From: Flavobacterium galactosidilyticum
GTDB lineage: Bacteria > Bacteroidota > Bacteroidia > Flavobacteriales > Flavobacteriaceae
Assembly (NCBI RefSeq): GCF_020911945.1
Contig: NZ_CP087135.1
Location: 1-64,000, forward strand
Reading direction: 5' to 3'
DNA length: 64,000 nucleotides
The notes beneath the pieces were generated by a model. It ran no database searches, was not told the origin of the DNA, and worked only from the letters and a program-made list of their open reading frames with translations. The position numbers were made by a program, and so were the translations under genes. Shown in pieces: positions 1 to 8,378 of this stretch (positions are counted from its first letter, which is position 1; each line of letters begins with the position of its first letter).

Positions 1-1428
1 ATGAACAAAACTGCTCAATCAGTATGGGAAAACTGTTTGTCTTTTATTAAAGACAACATCCAGGATCAAGCCTACAAAACGTGGTTTGAACCAATCAAGT
101 CAGTTGAACTTACCGATAACGCATTATACATTCAAGTTCCAAGTAAATTCTTTTACGAATGGTTGGAAGAGCACTACGTAAAATTACTAAAAGTAGCTCT
201 TACGAAAGAACTTGGAAAAAACGCTAAGTTACTTTATAAAATCAGAATGGAAAACACTTATGGCAATAAACAACCGTTCACAGAACAGTTGCCTAGCGCT
301 AATAGAGTTCCTATGAAACCGCAGGAAGTGGATGCTCCTTTTAAAAATTTAAACCCAGAATTAAAAAATCCTTTTGTAATTCCAGGAATTAGAAATTTAA
401 AAATTGAATCTCAGCTAAATGCAAACTATAGTTTTGATAATTTCTTAGAAGGTGATTCTAATAGATTAGCACGTTCTGCAGGCATGGCTGTGGCCAATAA
501 ACCTGGTGGAACTTCTTTTAATCCGTTATTAATTTTTGGTGGAGTTGGTCTTGGAAAAACGCACTTGGCACATGCGATTGGTGTGGAAATAAAAGATAAA
601 TATCCAGAGAAAACTGTTTTATACATTTCAGCGGAAATTTTCACGCAACAATACATTGATTCTGTAAAGAAAAACAATAGAAATGATTTCATCCATTTCT
701 ACCAATTAATAGATGTATTAATTATTGACGACGTTCAGTTCCTTTCAGGAAAATCAGGAACGCAAGATGTATTTTTTCATATTTTTAACTATTTGCATCA
801 AAATGGAAAACAGGTAATACTGACTTCAGACAAAGCTCCTGTTGACATGCAAGACATCGAACAACGTTTACTGTCTCGTTTCAAATGGGGACTGTCTGCG
901 GAAATTCATCAACCAGATTACGAAACTAGAATTTCTATCTTGAAAAATATTCTATATAGAGACGGTGTAGAAATTCCTGATGAAATTATTGAATATGTCG
1001 CTCGCAATATCAAATCGAATGTTAGAGAATTAGAAGGAGCAATCATTTCATTAATAGCTCAATCATCTTTTAACAAAAAAGAAGTTACTCTTGAACTTGC
1101 AAAAAGCGTAGTTGAAAAATTTGTTAAGAATGTAAAAAGAGAAATTTCGATCGATTACATTCAGAAAATTGTTTCGGATTATTTCCAATTAGATTTAGAG
1201 ACCTTACAATCTAAAACGAGAAAAAGACACGTTGTACAAGCCAGACAACTAGCTATGTTTTTCGCAAAGAAATTCACTAAAGCATCATTAGCAAATATTG
1301 GTTCTCAAATTGGAGATCGCGATCACGCCACCGTATTACATGCTTGTAAAACCGTTGACAATTTAGTGGCAACCGACAAACAATTCAAAAAGTTCGTTGA
1401 AGATATCCATAAAAAATTAACGCTATAA
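1..1428 (+). CDS. dnaA: Chromosomal replication initiator DnaA
   Basis: AAA+ ATPase that binds DnaA boxes and melts the origin to start replication. The 475-residue length is normal for the family. Domain I is at about 1-80 (SVWENCLSFIKDNI). The P-loop GGVGLGKTHL begins near residue 180, the Walker B LIIDDVQF lies near 240, and the C-terminal DNA-binding domain IV carries the DnaA signature RDHATVLHACKTVDNL near 439. The ATG is base 1 of the window, so the promoter is not visible and the sequence has evidently been rotated to dnaA. A phosphatase gene follows 8 bp downstream and may be cotranscribed. Identification is certain. Confidence 0.99.
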   Translation: MNKTAQSVWENCLSFIKDNIQDQAYKTWFEPIKSVELTDNALYIQVPSKFFYEWLEEHYVKLLKVALTKELGKNAKLLYKIRMENTYGNKQPFTEQLPSANRVPMKPQEVDAPFKNLNPELKNPFVIPGIRNLKIESQLNANYSFDNFLEGDSNRLARSAGMAVANKPGGTSFNPLLIFGGVGLGKTHLAHAIGVEIKDKYPEKTVLYISAEIFTQQYIDSVKKNNRNDFIHFYQLIDVLIIDDVQFLSGKSGTQDVFFHIFNYLHQNGKQVILTSDKAPVDMQDIEQRLLSRFKWGLSAEIHQPDYETRISILKNILYRDGVEIPDEIIEYVARNIKSNVRELEGAIISLIAQSSFNKKEVTLELAKSVVEKFVKNVKREISIDYIQKIVSDYFQLDLETLQSKTRKRHVVQARQLAMFFAKKFTKASLANIGSQIGDRDHATVLHACKTVDNLVATDKQFKKFVEDIHKKLTL

Positions 1429-1436
1429 ACGCATTT

Positions 1437-1904
1437 ATGTCTATTAAAATTTTAATGGTATGTTTAGGAAACATTTGCAGATCTCCTTTAGCCGAAGGAA
1501 TTCTTGCTTCTAAACTACCTAAAAATAAATTCACTGTGGATTCAGCGGGAACAGGATCATGGCATATAGGTAATTCTCCTGACGAACGCTCTATTAGCGT
1601 GGGTAAAAAAAATAAAGTAGATATTTCCAGTCAAAGAGGACGTCAATTCAGTACTGCTGACTTTGATACTTTCGATTATATTTATGTTATGGATAGTTCT
1701 AACTACAGCCATGTTTTAGAATTAGCCAAAACTCAAGATCATAAAGAAAAAGTTCAAATGATTTTGAATGATTTGTTTCCAAATGAAAATGTGGATGTTC
1801 CCGATCCTTATTTTGGCTTACCTAATGGATTTGAAATTGTGTACAACATGCTTGATGAAGTTTGTGAGGTTATTTCGAAAAAACTAATAGAAAAACATTC
1901 CTAA
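1437..1904 (+). CDS. Low-molecular-weight protein-tyrosine phosphatase
   Basis: Cytoplasmic phosphatase acting on phosphotyrosine (or arginine) residues of proteins. The active-site loop CLGNICRSP starts at Cys9 with Arg15, matching the family C-x5-R-S motif. The general-acid Asp is in DVPDPYFG near residue 122. The 155-residue length is typical. It starts 8 bp after dnaA on the same strand, so cotranscription is likely; this pairing is familiar to me from Flavobacterium genomes. The physiological substrate cannot be read from the sequence. Confidence 0.95.
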   Translation: MSIKILMVCLGNICRSPLAEGILASKLPKNKFTVDSAGTGSWHIGNSPDERSISVGKKNKVDISSQRGRQFSTADFDTFDYIYVMDSSNYSHVLELAKTQDHKEKVQMILNDLFPNENVDVPDPYFGLPNGFEIVYNMLDEVCEVISKKLIEKHS

Positions 1905-1930
1905 CTTTTTTACTTCAAAATATTTATTCT

Positions 1931-1950
1931 AATTCCTCGGAATAGGAATT
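1931..1950. other. Short stem-loop between phosphatase and methyltransferase genes
   Basis: AATTCC and GGAATT form a 6-bp stem around an 8-nt loop (TCGGAATA). No T-tract follows directly, so it is a poor terminator. It sits next to a DnaA-box-like 9-mer. Confidence 0.3.
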
Positions 1951-1957
1951 GTCCACA
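1949..1957 (+). other. DnaA-box-like 9-mer
   Basis: TTGTCCACA differs by one base from the consensus DnaA box TTATCCACA. It lies in the intergenic gap two genes after dnaA. A single near-match in AT-rich DNA is weak evidence for an origin element. Confidence 0.25.
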
Positions 1958-1987
1958 TAAATTACTGTCTGAATATAAATAACATCA

Positions 1988-2710
1988 ATGAAAACAAATA
2001 CTTCTTTAGGAAAACTGTATTTAATCCCTACAACTATGGGTGATTGCGAACCAATGGATGTACTACCACAGACCATAAAAAGATGTATTGATCTTATTGA
2101 TTATTATGTTGTTGAAAATGACAAAACAGCTAGAAAATCTATAAAAGGCGTTAGTCCTGAAAAGAAACAATCAGAGTTGAAACTTTTTGTTTTAAACAAA
2201 CACACAGAAGCTAAAGAACATTTAGACTTTATAAAACCTTTGCTAGAAGGACATAATATGGGTTTAATGAGTGAAGCAGGATGTCCTGGAGTCGCTGATC
2301 CTGGTGCTGTAATTGTTAAAATAGCTCATGACAGAGGAATACAAGTGATTCCTTTAGTTGGGCCTTCTTCTATTCTCTTAGCCATGATGGCATCAGGAAT
2401 GAACGGACAAAGCTTTACTTTTCATGGTTACTTACCTATCGAAAAAGACGAAAAGAAAGCTAGTTTTAAAACATTAGAAAGAATCTCGTTTGAAAAAAAT
2501 CAGTCTCAAATTTTCATTGAAACACCGTATCGTAACAATAAACTTCTAGAAGATTTAATCCAAACATTACATCCTGAAACACATTTATGTATCGCAACCG
2601 ATATTACTTTACCAACTGAATATATAAAGACTAAAAAAATTGCGGCTTGGAAGAAAGAAATTATCGATTTACACAAACGTCCTACAATTTTTATTATTCA
2701 CAAAATGTAG
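1988..2710 (+). CDS. SAM-dependent methyltransferase, RsmI/tetrapyrrole-methylase fold
   Basis: Member of the tetrapyrrole methylase superfamily in the RsmI-like (COG0313) branch. Classical RsmI 2'-O-methylates C1402 of 16S rRNA. Visible family features are the N-terminal LYLIPTTMGD, the GLMSEAGCPGVADPGA motif near residue 93, and VIPLVGPSSILLAMMASG near 117. At 240 residues it is shorter than E. coli RsmI (about 286), as in the compact Bacteroidetes paralogue, so the rRNA target is an inference. It lies on the dnaA strand but 83 bp beyond the phosphatase, so it may have its own promoter. Confidence 0.85.
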   Translation: MKTNTSLGKLYLIPTTMGDCEPMDVLPQTIKRCIDLIDYYVVENDKTARKSIKGVSPEKKQSELKLFVLNKHTEAKEHLDFIKPLLEGHNMGLMSEAGCPGVADPGAVIVKIAHDRGIQVIPLVGPSSILLAMMASGMNGQSFTFHGYLPIEKDEKKASFKTLERISFEKNQSQIFIETPYRNNKLLEDLIQTLHPETHLCIATDITLPTEYIKTKKIAAWKKEIIDLHKRPTIFIIHKM

Positions 2711-3184
2711 TTCCAACTTTAAGTTTAAGGCAATATCCACAATCATTTTTTAGTCCTAAACCATCACAAAAATAATACCGAATCGATCATTTTTTAAATT
2801 AAAAAAATACAAAATAATTCCTATTTTTCATTTAAATCAGCACTAAATACTAGATTTTTTTAGTTTCTTAGAGTTAAAAAAAAACACTTTTTTTTAGTTA
2901 AAGTAGTATTTAAAAACGGATTTTCCTGCTAAAAAACACCTATAAATTCGTGCTTAAATTAACACTATTTACAAAAAAATTAACCACGAGAAATTAAAAA
3001 AGTTTTAATTTTAATCGTTCCCAAAATCACTTTTGAACACCTATTCAAAAGCATTAAGCTGCTAATGTTTATATTTTAATGATTCATGAAGTTCATTAAC
3101 AGAAGGGGAAGAAAAAACAAGCCTTACAACCTCTCTTGATCATTAAATGATGAGTACTTAATTTTAATTTAAAAAGTAAATATT
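2711..3184. other. AT-rich intergenic region, 474 bp
   Basis: No plausible gene in any frame. It is very AT-rich, with long A and T runs around 2870-2895. It holds a second DnaA-box-like 9-mer, ATATCCACA at 2733-2741, one mismatch from TTATCCACA. Being within 3 kb of dnaA it could contribute to oriC, but box number and spacing are not convincing. The promoter of the downstream secreted-protein gene should lie at its right end. Confidence 0.4.
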
Positions 3185-3718
3185 ATGAAAGCATTTAGTT
3201 TTTTAGTACTTTTTTTAAGTATTACAACTGCCTCATTTTCACAAGGCACTATGGAAACACCTGCGCAAGGGAACATGAAAATAGAGGAACTACCTGCAGT
3301 TGTTATCAAAAATGTGGGGAAGGATTTCTCAATTTACATACCGGACAGAAATCCAGACGCAAGTGTTAGAGCACTTGAAGATAAATTTATAGCCTATGAT
3401 TTAGGAAAGGATTACCTAGGTTTTGAAAACTATTTAGTTATTATGGAAACTGCTAAAGGATCTTTAACAGCTACTTACAATAAAAACGGAAAATTATTGA
3501 CCGTAATAGAAAATTACAAAAACGTTAAAATCCCTAATGAAGTCATTTATTCCATTTACAAATCATTTCCCGGATGGCATATTATAAAAGATAAATATCT
3601 ATATTCTCAAAAAGAAGGTGACATAATTAAAAAAGAATACAATCTTAAAATAAAAAAGGATAAAGAAATCCGTTCGCTAGTAGTTAAAGCAGATGGAGAA
3701 GTTATAAAAGGAATGTAA
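3185..3718 (+). CDS. Secreted protein of unknown function
   Basis: The 177-residue product begins with a Sec-type signal peptide (charged MKAF, a hydrophobic stretch to about residue 17, cleavage near Ser-Gln at 19-20), so it is probably periplasmic. The remainder is charged and soluble. Its C-terminal half (NGKLLTVIENYKNVKIP, then a conserved-looking FPGWHI) loosely resembles PepSY-like/DUF2874 folds, but this is only an impression. It stands alone between two large gaps and is followed by a strong terminator, so it is probably monocistronic. I do not recognise a function. Confidence 0.8.
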   Translation: MKAFSFLVLFLSITTASFSQGTMETPAQGNMKIEELPAVVIKNVGKDFSIYIPDRNPDASVRALEDKFIAYDLGKDYLGFENYLVIMETAKGSLTATYNKNGKLLTVIENYKNVKIPNEVIYSIYKSFPGWHIIKDKYLYSQKEGDIIKKEYNLKIKKDKEIRSLVVKADGEVIKGM

Positions 3719-3740
3719 ATAATCAACTAATATAAAATTT

Positions 3741-3788
3741 AAGACTGCCTCTAAAAAGTTAATAACGCTTGGAGGCAGTTTTTTTTTG
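3741..3788 (+). terminator. Rho-independent terminator of the secreted-protein gene
   Basis: ACTGCCTC at 3744-3751 pairs with GAGGCAGT at 3772-3779, followed by nine T residues. Confidence 0.85.
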
Positions 3789-4147
3789 CGAAATAACAAT
3801 TAACTTTATTGCGAATAAAATCTCTCCCGAAAGTACTATTTGAAAAGCATTTGGAGATTATTTGGCTCATTAAAAGCGAAAACTTATAATAGAACTACTA
3901 AGATTTATTTAACAACATAAAACTATATAATCAAATTTCTACCCATGAAAGCTTTAAAAGAAGCTTCATCTCCAAATTCTACTTTTTATTGTAATAGCAC
4001 AATTAAAAGAATAATACATAATAATTAATAATTCGAAACCTTGAATAAAGCTACTATATCAATAGTTTAAATTAAAAAAAAACATTTTTTATTATGCATG
4101 CATACTATTTCAATTCGTTATATTTACAATTCAAAAAATAAAAAATT
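3789..4147. other. Intergenic region, about 360 bp
   Basis: No gene or convincing relic. A -7-like TATATTTA at 4119-4126 lies 22 bp before the SDR start codon and may be its promoter element, but no TTG partner sits 17-23 bp upstream. Confidence 0.35.
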
Positions 4148-5029
4148 ATGAGTTATACAGATAAAATGTTACGCGATGATGCTCTTAAAGGCAAAGTAAT
4201 AGTGGTAACTGGCGGCGGAAGTGGGTTAGGAAAAGCAATGACTAAATATTTCTTAGAACTAGGCGCTCAAGTTGCAATAACATCAAGAGATTTAGAAAAA
4301 CTTAAAAATACGGCAAAAGAACTGGAAGCAGAAACTGGCGGAACATGTCTTCCTATTCAATGTGACGTACGTCATTACGAAGAAGTTGAAAACATGCTAC
4401 GACATGTTTTAAAAGCCTACGGAAAAGTAGATATTTTACTTAACAATGCGGCAGGAAACTTCATTTCTCCCACTGAAAGACTGTCTGCAAATGCATTTGA
4501 TACTGTGATTGATATTGTGCTAAAAGGAACTAAAAATTGTACACTTGCTTTTGGAAAACATTGGATAGATACTAAACAAAAATCTTCTACTGTTTTAAAC
4601 ATTGTTACAACTTATGCTTGGACGGGTTCTGCTTATGTAGTGCCAAGCGCCACTGCAAAAGCAGGAGTTCTAGCTATGACACGAAGTCTAGCTGTTGAAT
4701 GGGCAAAATACGGCATTCGCACCAATGCGATTGCTCCAGGACCATTCCCAACAAAAGGAGCATGGGATCGATTACTTCCAGGTGATTTAGCTGAAAAATT
4801 TGATATGGCTAAGAAAGTTCCAGTGCAACGTGTGGGTGATCATCAGGAACTAGCCAATTTAGCGGCTTATTTAGTTTCTGATTTTTCTGCTTATGTCAAT
4901 GGCGAAGTAGTTGTTATTGATGGCGGCGAATGGCTAAAAGGTGCTGGACAATTCAATTTGCTGGAAGCAATACCAGAAGAACTTTGGGACCAACTCGAAA
5001 TGATGATTAAAGCAAAAAAGAATAAATAA
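4148..5029 (+). CDS. SDR family oxidoreductase, 2,4-dienoyl-CoA reductase-like
   Basis: NADP-dependent short-chain dehydrogenase. The cofactor motif TGGGSGLG is at residues 21-28 and NNAAGNF near 98. Instead of the usual YxxxK block it has VVPSATAKAGV followed by SLAVEWAKYGIR and PGPFPTKGA. That arrangement is characteristic of mitochondrial 2,4-dienoyl-CoA reductase (DECR1) and relatives, which reduce 2,4-dienoyl-CoA during beta-oxidation of unsaturated fatty acids. The match continues into the C-terminus (DGGEWLKGAGQFN, then EELWDQLEMMI). The 293-residue length fits. It is monocistronic, with a hairpin downstream. The substrate is inferred from the family. Confidence 0.88.
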   Translation: MSYTDKMLRDDALKGKVIVVTGGGSGLGKAMTKYFLELGAQVAITSRDLEKLKNTAKELEAETGGTCLPIQCDVRHYEEVENMLRHVLKAYGKVDILLNNAAGNFISPTERLSANAFDTVIDIVLKGTKNCTLAFGKHWIDTKQKSSTVLNIVTTYAWTGSAYVVPSATAKAGVLAMTRSLAVEWAKYGIRTNAIAPGPFPTKGAWDRLLPGDLAEKFDMAKKVPVQRVGDHQELANLAAYLVSDFSAYVNGEVVVIDGGEWLKGAGQFNLLEAIPEELWDQLEMMIKAKKNK

Positions 5030-5054
5030 GATAAATGAAAGAGAGTAATTAAAG

Positions 5055-5094
5055 AAGATGCCCCAAAAAGTTTCATACTATTTGGGGCATCTTT
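5055..5094. terminator. Hairpin between convergent SDR and yceI-type genes
   Basis: AAGATGCCCCAAA at 5055-5067 pairs with TTTGGGGCATCTT at 5081-5093. The 13-bp stem is strong but the flanking T-tracts are short. It probably serves the plus-strand SDR and possibly the convergent operon. Confidence 0.7.
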
Positions 5095-5164
5095 AATAGA
5101 AAAAGATATAATTATAATCAGGATATTTCTACATACTATAACTACTCGATGTAATCATAGATAA

Positions 5165-5695
5165 TTATTGCTTTATAAATTGCAGTTCGATAAGCAAACG
5201 CACTTCTTCACCTACTAAAACTCCTCCAGTTTCAAGTACTGAATTCCAGTTTAATCCCCAATCTTTTCTGTTAATTTTACCATCTAATGAAAATGCTATC
5301 TTTGCATTTCCCCAAGGATCTGTCAGCAATCCACTATATTCTGCCGATAATTTTACTGATTTTGTAACACCATGCAAAGTTAAATCGCCTACCAATTCAT
5401 ATTCACCTTCATTAACTTTAGTAAAAGAAGTAGCGCTAAATTTAAGTTCTGGAAACTGTGCTGCATCAAAAAAATCTACGCTCAATAAATGCGTGTCTCT
5501 ATCAGCATTTCCTGTTGTTATAGAATCAACTGCTCCAGTAAATTCAATCGTTGCATTTTCAAAATCGTTGTTTTCAGATTCAATCGTTGCGTCGAATTTT
5601 GAAAATTTACCTGAAACATTTGTGAACATCATATGTTTCACTTTAAAACCAATTTCTGAGTGTGTTGGGTCAATTACCCATTTTGTTGCTGACAT
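5165..5695 (-). CDS. YceI family protein
   Basis: Lipocalin-like beta-barrel protein of the YceI family, whose members bind long isoprenoid or amphiphilic ligands. Characteristic features are the N-terminal WVIDPTHSEIGFKVKHM, SITTGNADRDTHLLS near residue 58, LTLHGVTKSVKL near 105, and a central KINRKDWGLNWN. The 176-residue product has no signal peptide, so unlike E. coli YceI this copy is probably cytoplasmic. The gene lies 38 bp downstream of the pirin gene on the same strand and probably shares its transcript. A stress-related role is inferred from context. Confidence 0.92.
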   Translation of the reverse strand: MSATKWVIDPTHSEIGFKVKHMMFTNVSGKFSKFDATIESENNDFENATIEFTGAVDSITTGNADRDTHLLSVDFFDAAQFPELKFSATSFTKVNEGEYELVGDLTLHGVTKSVKLSAEYSGLLTDPWGNAKIAFSLDGKINRKDWGLNWNSVLETGGVLVGEEVRLLIELQFIKQ

Positions 5696-5733
5696 AGTAG
5701 TAGTATTATTTATTAGTTATTTTTTTTATTTAA

Positions 5734-6486
5734 TTAGAATTGCATCGGCACTTCCATCAATAAGATTTCGGCATCAGCTGAATTAGCAGTAATTTTAATA
5801 GTATCAGTATCCCTTATTCCTAATCCATCACGCTCTTTTACGACGATGTTTCCAATCCTAAAATCCCCTTTTAAAACAAAAGCGTAAATTCCATTTCCTG
5901 ATTTTTTTAATTCATAAGAAGTAGAAAATTCATTTTCGAATTTACCAATATGAAACCAAACATCCTGATGAATCCAAACCCCTTCATCTTCTGGATCTGG
6001 CGATAAAATTTGCTGTAATTTATTATGGCGGTCTTTTAAATCTAAACTAATTTGGTCATAACGTGGCGTTACATTTTTTTTATTTGGATAAATCCAAATT
6101 TGTAAAAATTTCACTAATTGATCATTATTCTTATTTTTCTCACTGTGAAATATTCCTGTACCAGCACTCATAACCTGAATATCGCCTTCCTTGATTACAG
6201 TAGTATTTCCCATACTATCGTGATGTTCTAAATCTCCCTCAAGCGGAATAGAAATAATCTCCATGTTATCATGCGGATGTTTTCCAAAACCCATTCCTTG
6301 ATTAACTTTATCATCGTTAAGGACTCTCAAAACACCAAAATTCATACGCTCTTGATTTTGATAATTCGCAAAACTAAAAGTGTGGTAGGATTCTAACCAG
6401 CCATGATTGGCATGACCACGAGTATTTGCTTTATGCAAAATATGATTTGCAATTGCTTGGTCTATTATAGTTTCATTATTCTCCAT
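5734..6486 (-). CDS. Pirin family protein
   Basis: Bicupin iron protein. The N-terminal cupin holds the metal ligands in GFGKHPHDNMEI and MSAGTGIFHSEKN, equivalent to the His-His-His-Glu set of pirins; the C-terminal cupin is degenerate as usual. Bacterial pirins include quercetinase-like dioxygenases and redox-linked regulators, and the role here is unknown. The start at 6486 gives 250 residues beginning MENNETII; the frame is open 13 codons further upstream, but that extension lacks family similarity. It precedes the yceI-type gene and follows a Crp-type regulator on the same strand. Confidence 0.93.
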   Translation of the reverse strand: MENNETIIDQAIANHILHKANTRGHANHGWLESYHTFSFANYQNQERMNFGVLRVLNDDKVNQGMGFGKHPHDNMEIISIPLEGDLEHHDSMGNTTVIKEGDIQVMSAGTGIFHSEKNKNNDQLVKFLQIWIYPNKKNVTPRYDQISLDLKDRHNKLQQILSPDPEDEGVWIHQDVWFHIGKFENEFSTSYELKKSGNGIYAFVLKGDFRIGNIVVKERDGLGIRDTDTIKITANSADAEILLMEVPMQF

Positions 6487-6574
6487 TGTCTTTTTCTTTA
6501 ATTTGCTAATACAAAGTTGCGACAAATGAAAACCAAAAGCATTGAACTAGGACAAGAAATGAAAAAATTGAACT

Positions 6575-7156
6575 TTACTGTTTTGCGATTTTTGTTCTTA
6601 TTTTACTTAAAAATTCAGCTGAAATACCTAAATAGGATGCGATATAATGTTGAGCAACACGTTGCGGAAGCGCTGGGTAATGCTCTAAAAACTCAATATA
6701 TTTCTCCGTGGCAGTTTTAGAAATAGTGTTAAATAGACGATCTTGAGTAACGGATAAACTACGTTGCATTAAAATTCGAAAAGCACGTTCAAACCTTGGT
6801 GCTTTGCGGAATAATTCTTCCTTCGTTTCAGGATTAAACATAAAGAACTCACAATCTTCTAAAGTTTCGATGTAAACTCGACTTGGGTTTTCTTCATAAA
6901 TACTAAACGAAATATCACTAATCCACGCATTTTCAATGGCAAATTGAAGAATAACTTCAAAACCATTGGCATCAATATAATACTTTCGCACACAGCCTTT
7001 GATAACAAAAGCCTCAAAGTTGCACATTTCTCCTTCTTGAATCAAAATGGTTTTCTTTGGAACCGTTTTATACTCCAATAAAGAATTAAAAGTATCTAAT
7101 TCAGTAGAGGTAAAAGAGACATATCGTCCTATGTTGGTATTGATTTGCGAATACAA
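6575..7156 (-). CDS. Crp/Fnr family transcriptional regulator
   Basis: A cyclic-nucleotide-binding-like sensor domain (about 20-120: PKKTILIQEGEMCNFEAFVIKG) is followed by a C-terminal helix-turn-helix (VAQHYIASYLGISAEFLSKI, residues 167-186). No Fnr-type cysteine cluster is evident, so an iron-sulfur oxygen sensor is unlikely. The 193-residue length is typical of Flavobacterium Crp-like proteins. No in-frame ATG exists before the upstream stop, so the natural N-terminus requires a TTG codon at 7156. Pirin and YceI genes lie downstream on the same strand, 88 bp away, and are plausible targets by proximity only. Confidence 0.85.
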   Translation of the reverse strand: MYSQINTNIGRYVSFTSTELDTFNSLLEYKTVPKKTILIQEGEMCNFEAFVIKGCVRKYYIDANGFEVILQFAIENAWISDISFSIYEENPSRVYIETLEDCEFFMFNPETKEELFRKAPRFERAFRILMQRSLSVTQDRLFNTISKTATEKYIEFLEHYPALPQRVAQHYIASYLGISAEFLSKIRTKIAKQ

Positions 7157-7268
7157 GATGTAAAGTATTAAAAACTAAAGGTAAAAAATGTTTACCAAAA
7201 ATGCTTGATAAATATATTAATTTAGCAATTATTTCTGCTAAAACAAAATTCACTCCCGATTAAATTCC

Positions 7269-7276
7269 TATTTTTG
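7269..7276 (+). promoter_or_regulatory. -7 element upstream of udk
   Basis: TATTTTTG fits the Bacteroidetes -7 consensus TAnnTTTG and lies 27 bp before the udk start codon. No TTG sits 17-23 bp upstream, so only half the promoter is supported. Confidence 0.45.
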
Positions 7277-7303
7277 TATTAATATAAATATAACAGAAAT
7301 TTT

Positions 7304-7912
7304 ATGCTCATTATAGGAATTGCAGGTGGTACGGGAAGCGGAAAAACTACCGTTGTACATCAAATCATGAATGAATTACCAGACGCAGAAGTTGGTATAA
7401 TTTCACAAGACTCATATTACAAAGAAAATATTGGACTTTCTTATGATGAAAGAGCATTAATTAATTTTGATCATCCGCGTGCTATTGATTTTGAATTATT
7501 GGTTGCGCATCTTAAGGAATTAAAAAAAGGAAATAATATAAATCAACCCGTTTATTCTTTTGTAACGCACAACAGGACGGACGATACTGTTTTTACACAT
7601 CCTAGAAAAGTGATGATTGTGGAAGGGATTCTAATTTTGGCAAATCCAGAACTAAGAGATCTTTTTGATGTTAAAATATACGTTCATGCGGATTCTGATG
7701 AGCGCTTAATCCGACGTATGAAACGTGATATTGCTGAGCGCGGACGTGATATGAGCGAAGTTTTAAATAGATATCAAACTACTTTAAAACCCATGCATGA
7801 GCAGTTTATCGAGCCGACAAAGGCTTTTGCTGATATAATTATTCCAAACGATAAGTACAATACAGTCGCCATTGATGTCGTACGAGCGGTAATCAATCAG
7901 AAAATATCGTAA
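7304..7912 (+). CDS. udk: Uridine kinase
   Basis: Phosphorylates uridine and cytidine in pyrimidine salvage. The P-loop GGTGSGKTT is at residues 8-16. Other family motifs are ISQDSYYKE near 34, NFDHPRAID near 57, VEGILIL near 107, and the lid segment RRMKRDIAERGRD near 136. The 202-residue length is typical. It heads a plus-strand run with divIC and the two methylmalonyl-CoA mutase genes, although a hairpin repeat lies between it and divIC. Confidence 0.97.
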   Translation: MLIIGIAGGTGSGKTTVVHQIMNELPDAEVGIISQDSYYKENIGLSYDERALINFDHPRAIDFELLVAHLKELKKGNNINQPVYSFVTHNRTDDTVFTHPRKVMIVEGILILANPELRDLFDVKIYVHADSDERLIRRMKRDIAERGRDMSEVLNRYQTTLKPMHEQFIEPTKAFADIIIPNDKYNTVAIDVVRAVINQKIS

Positions 7913-7943
7913 AGTATCGTTATTTAAATTAATAGCAATAATT

Positions 7944-8025
7944 GGGAGCTATTCCTGCTTTACATTACAATCTTTTTTCCTCGCAAGGGCGAGATAAAAA
8001 AGGATTTTCATTGCAATCAGGGCTA
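7944..8025 (-). repeat. Dispersed hairpin repeat, copy A (upstream of divIC)
   Basis: Read on the minus strand this starts TAGCCCTGATTGCAATG and ends AGCAGGAATAGCTCCC. It aligns along its whole length with the plus-strand element at 50914-50992. Both have an inner hairpin between ATCCTTTTT and AAAAAGATTG blocks. Here the loop holds a second short stem (CTCGC/GCGAG). The divIC reading frame stays open through it, but the N-terminal extension would be repeat-encoded. Confidence 0.8.
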
Positions 8026-8037
8026 AAAAAAATAAAA

Positions 8038-8361
8038 ATGAAAAATCCATATAAAAACAAACCTTGGTTTAAATTCTTAAGTAACAAATACGTTTGGGTG
8101 TTGTGTTTCTTTTTTACGTGGATGATTTTTTTAGATAATTATTCCTATTTCGACCACCGTATTTTAGATCAACAAATTGAAGATTTAGAGGACAATGCTA
8201 CTTATTACAAAGAAGAAATAAAAAAAGACCAACAGAATATCAAACAACTGAAAAACTCTGAACAAATAGAAAAATACGCTCGCGAAAAATACTACATGAA
8301 AAAAGATAGCGAAGACATCTATATCATCGAGTTTGAAGGCGATACAATTGAAAAACAATAA
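8038..8361 (+). CDS. Septum formation initiator family protein (FtsB/DivIC type)
   Basis: Small bitopic membrane protein of the divisome. The short cytoplasmic N-terminus (MKNPYKNKPWFKFL) is followed by one membrane segment (about 17-35) and a periplasmic coiled coil (QQIEDLEDNATYYKEEIKKD) that ends with the family-typical KYAREKYYMKK. The family recruits FtsL and FtsQ partners. I chose the ATG at 8038 (107 residues). An earlier in-frame codon would add 32 residues encoded by a dispersed repeat. The mutase small-subunit gene starts 17 bp downstream. Confidence 0.88.
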   Translation: MKNPYKNKPWFKFLSNKYVWVLCFFFTWMIFLDNYSYFDHRILDQQIEDLEDNATYYKEEIKKDQQNIKQLKNSEQIEKYAREKYYMKKDSEDIYIIEFEGDTIEKQ

Positions 8362-8378
8362 TATAATCTGCAAATAAA

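Noticed and set aside
426..692. Minus-strand open frame of 88 codons opposite dnaA
   Set aside because: It lies wholly within the conserved dnaA coding region and has no protein-family features; it is a shadow of the AT-rich coding strand.
7942..8037. N-terminal extension of the DivIC/FtsB protein by 32 residues
   Set aside because: The extension is encoded by a dispersed repeat found elsewhere in the window, and family members begin at about the ATG at 8038.
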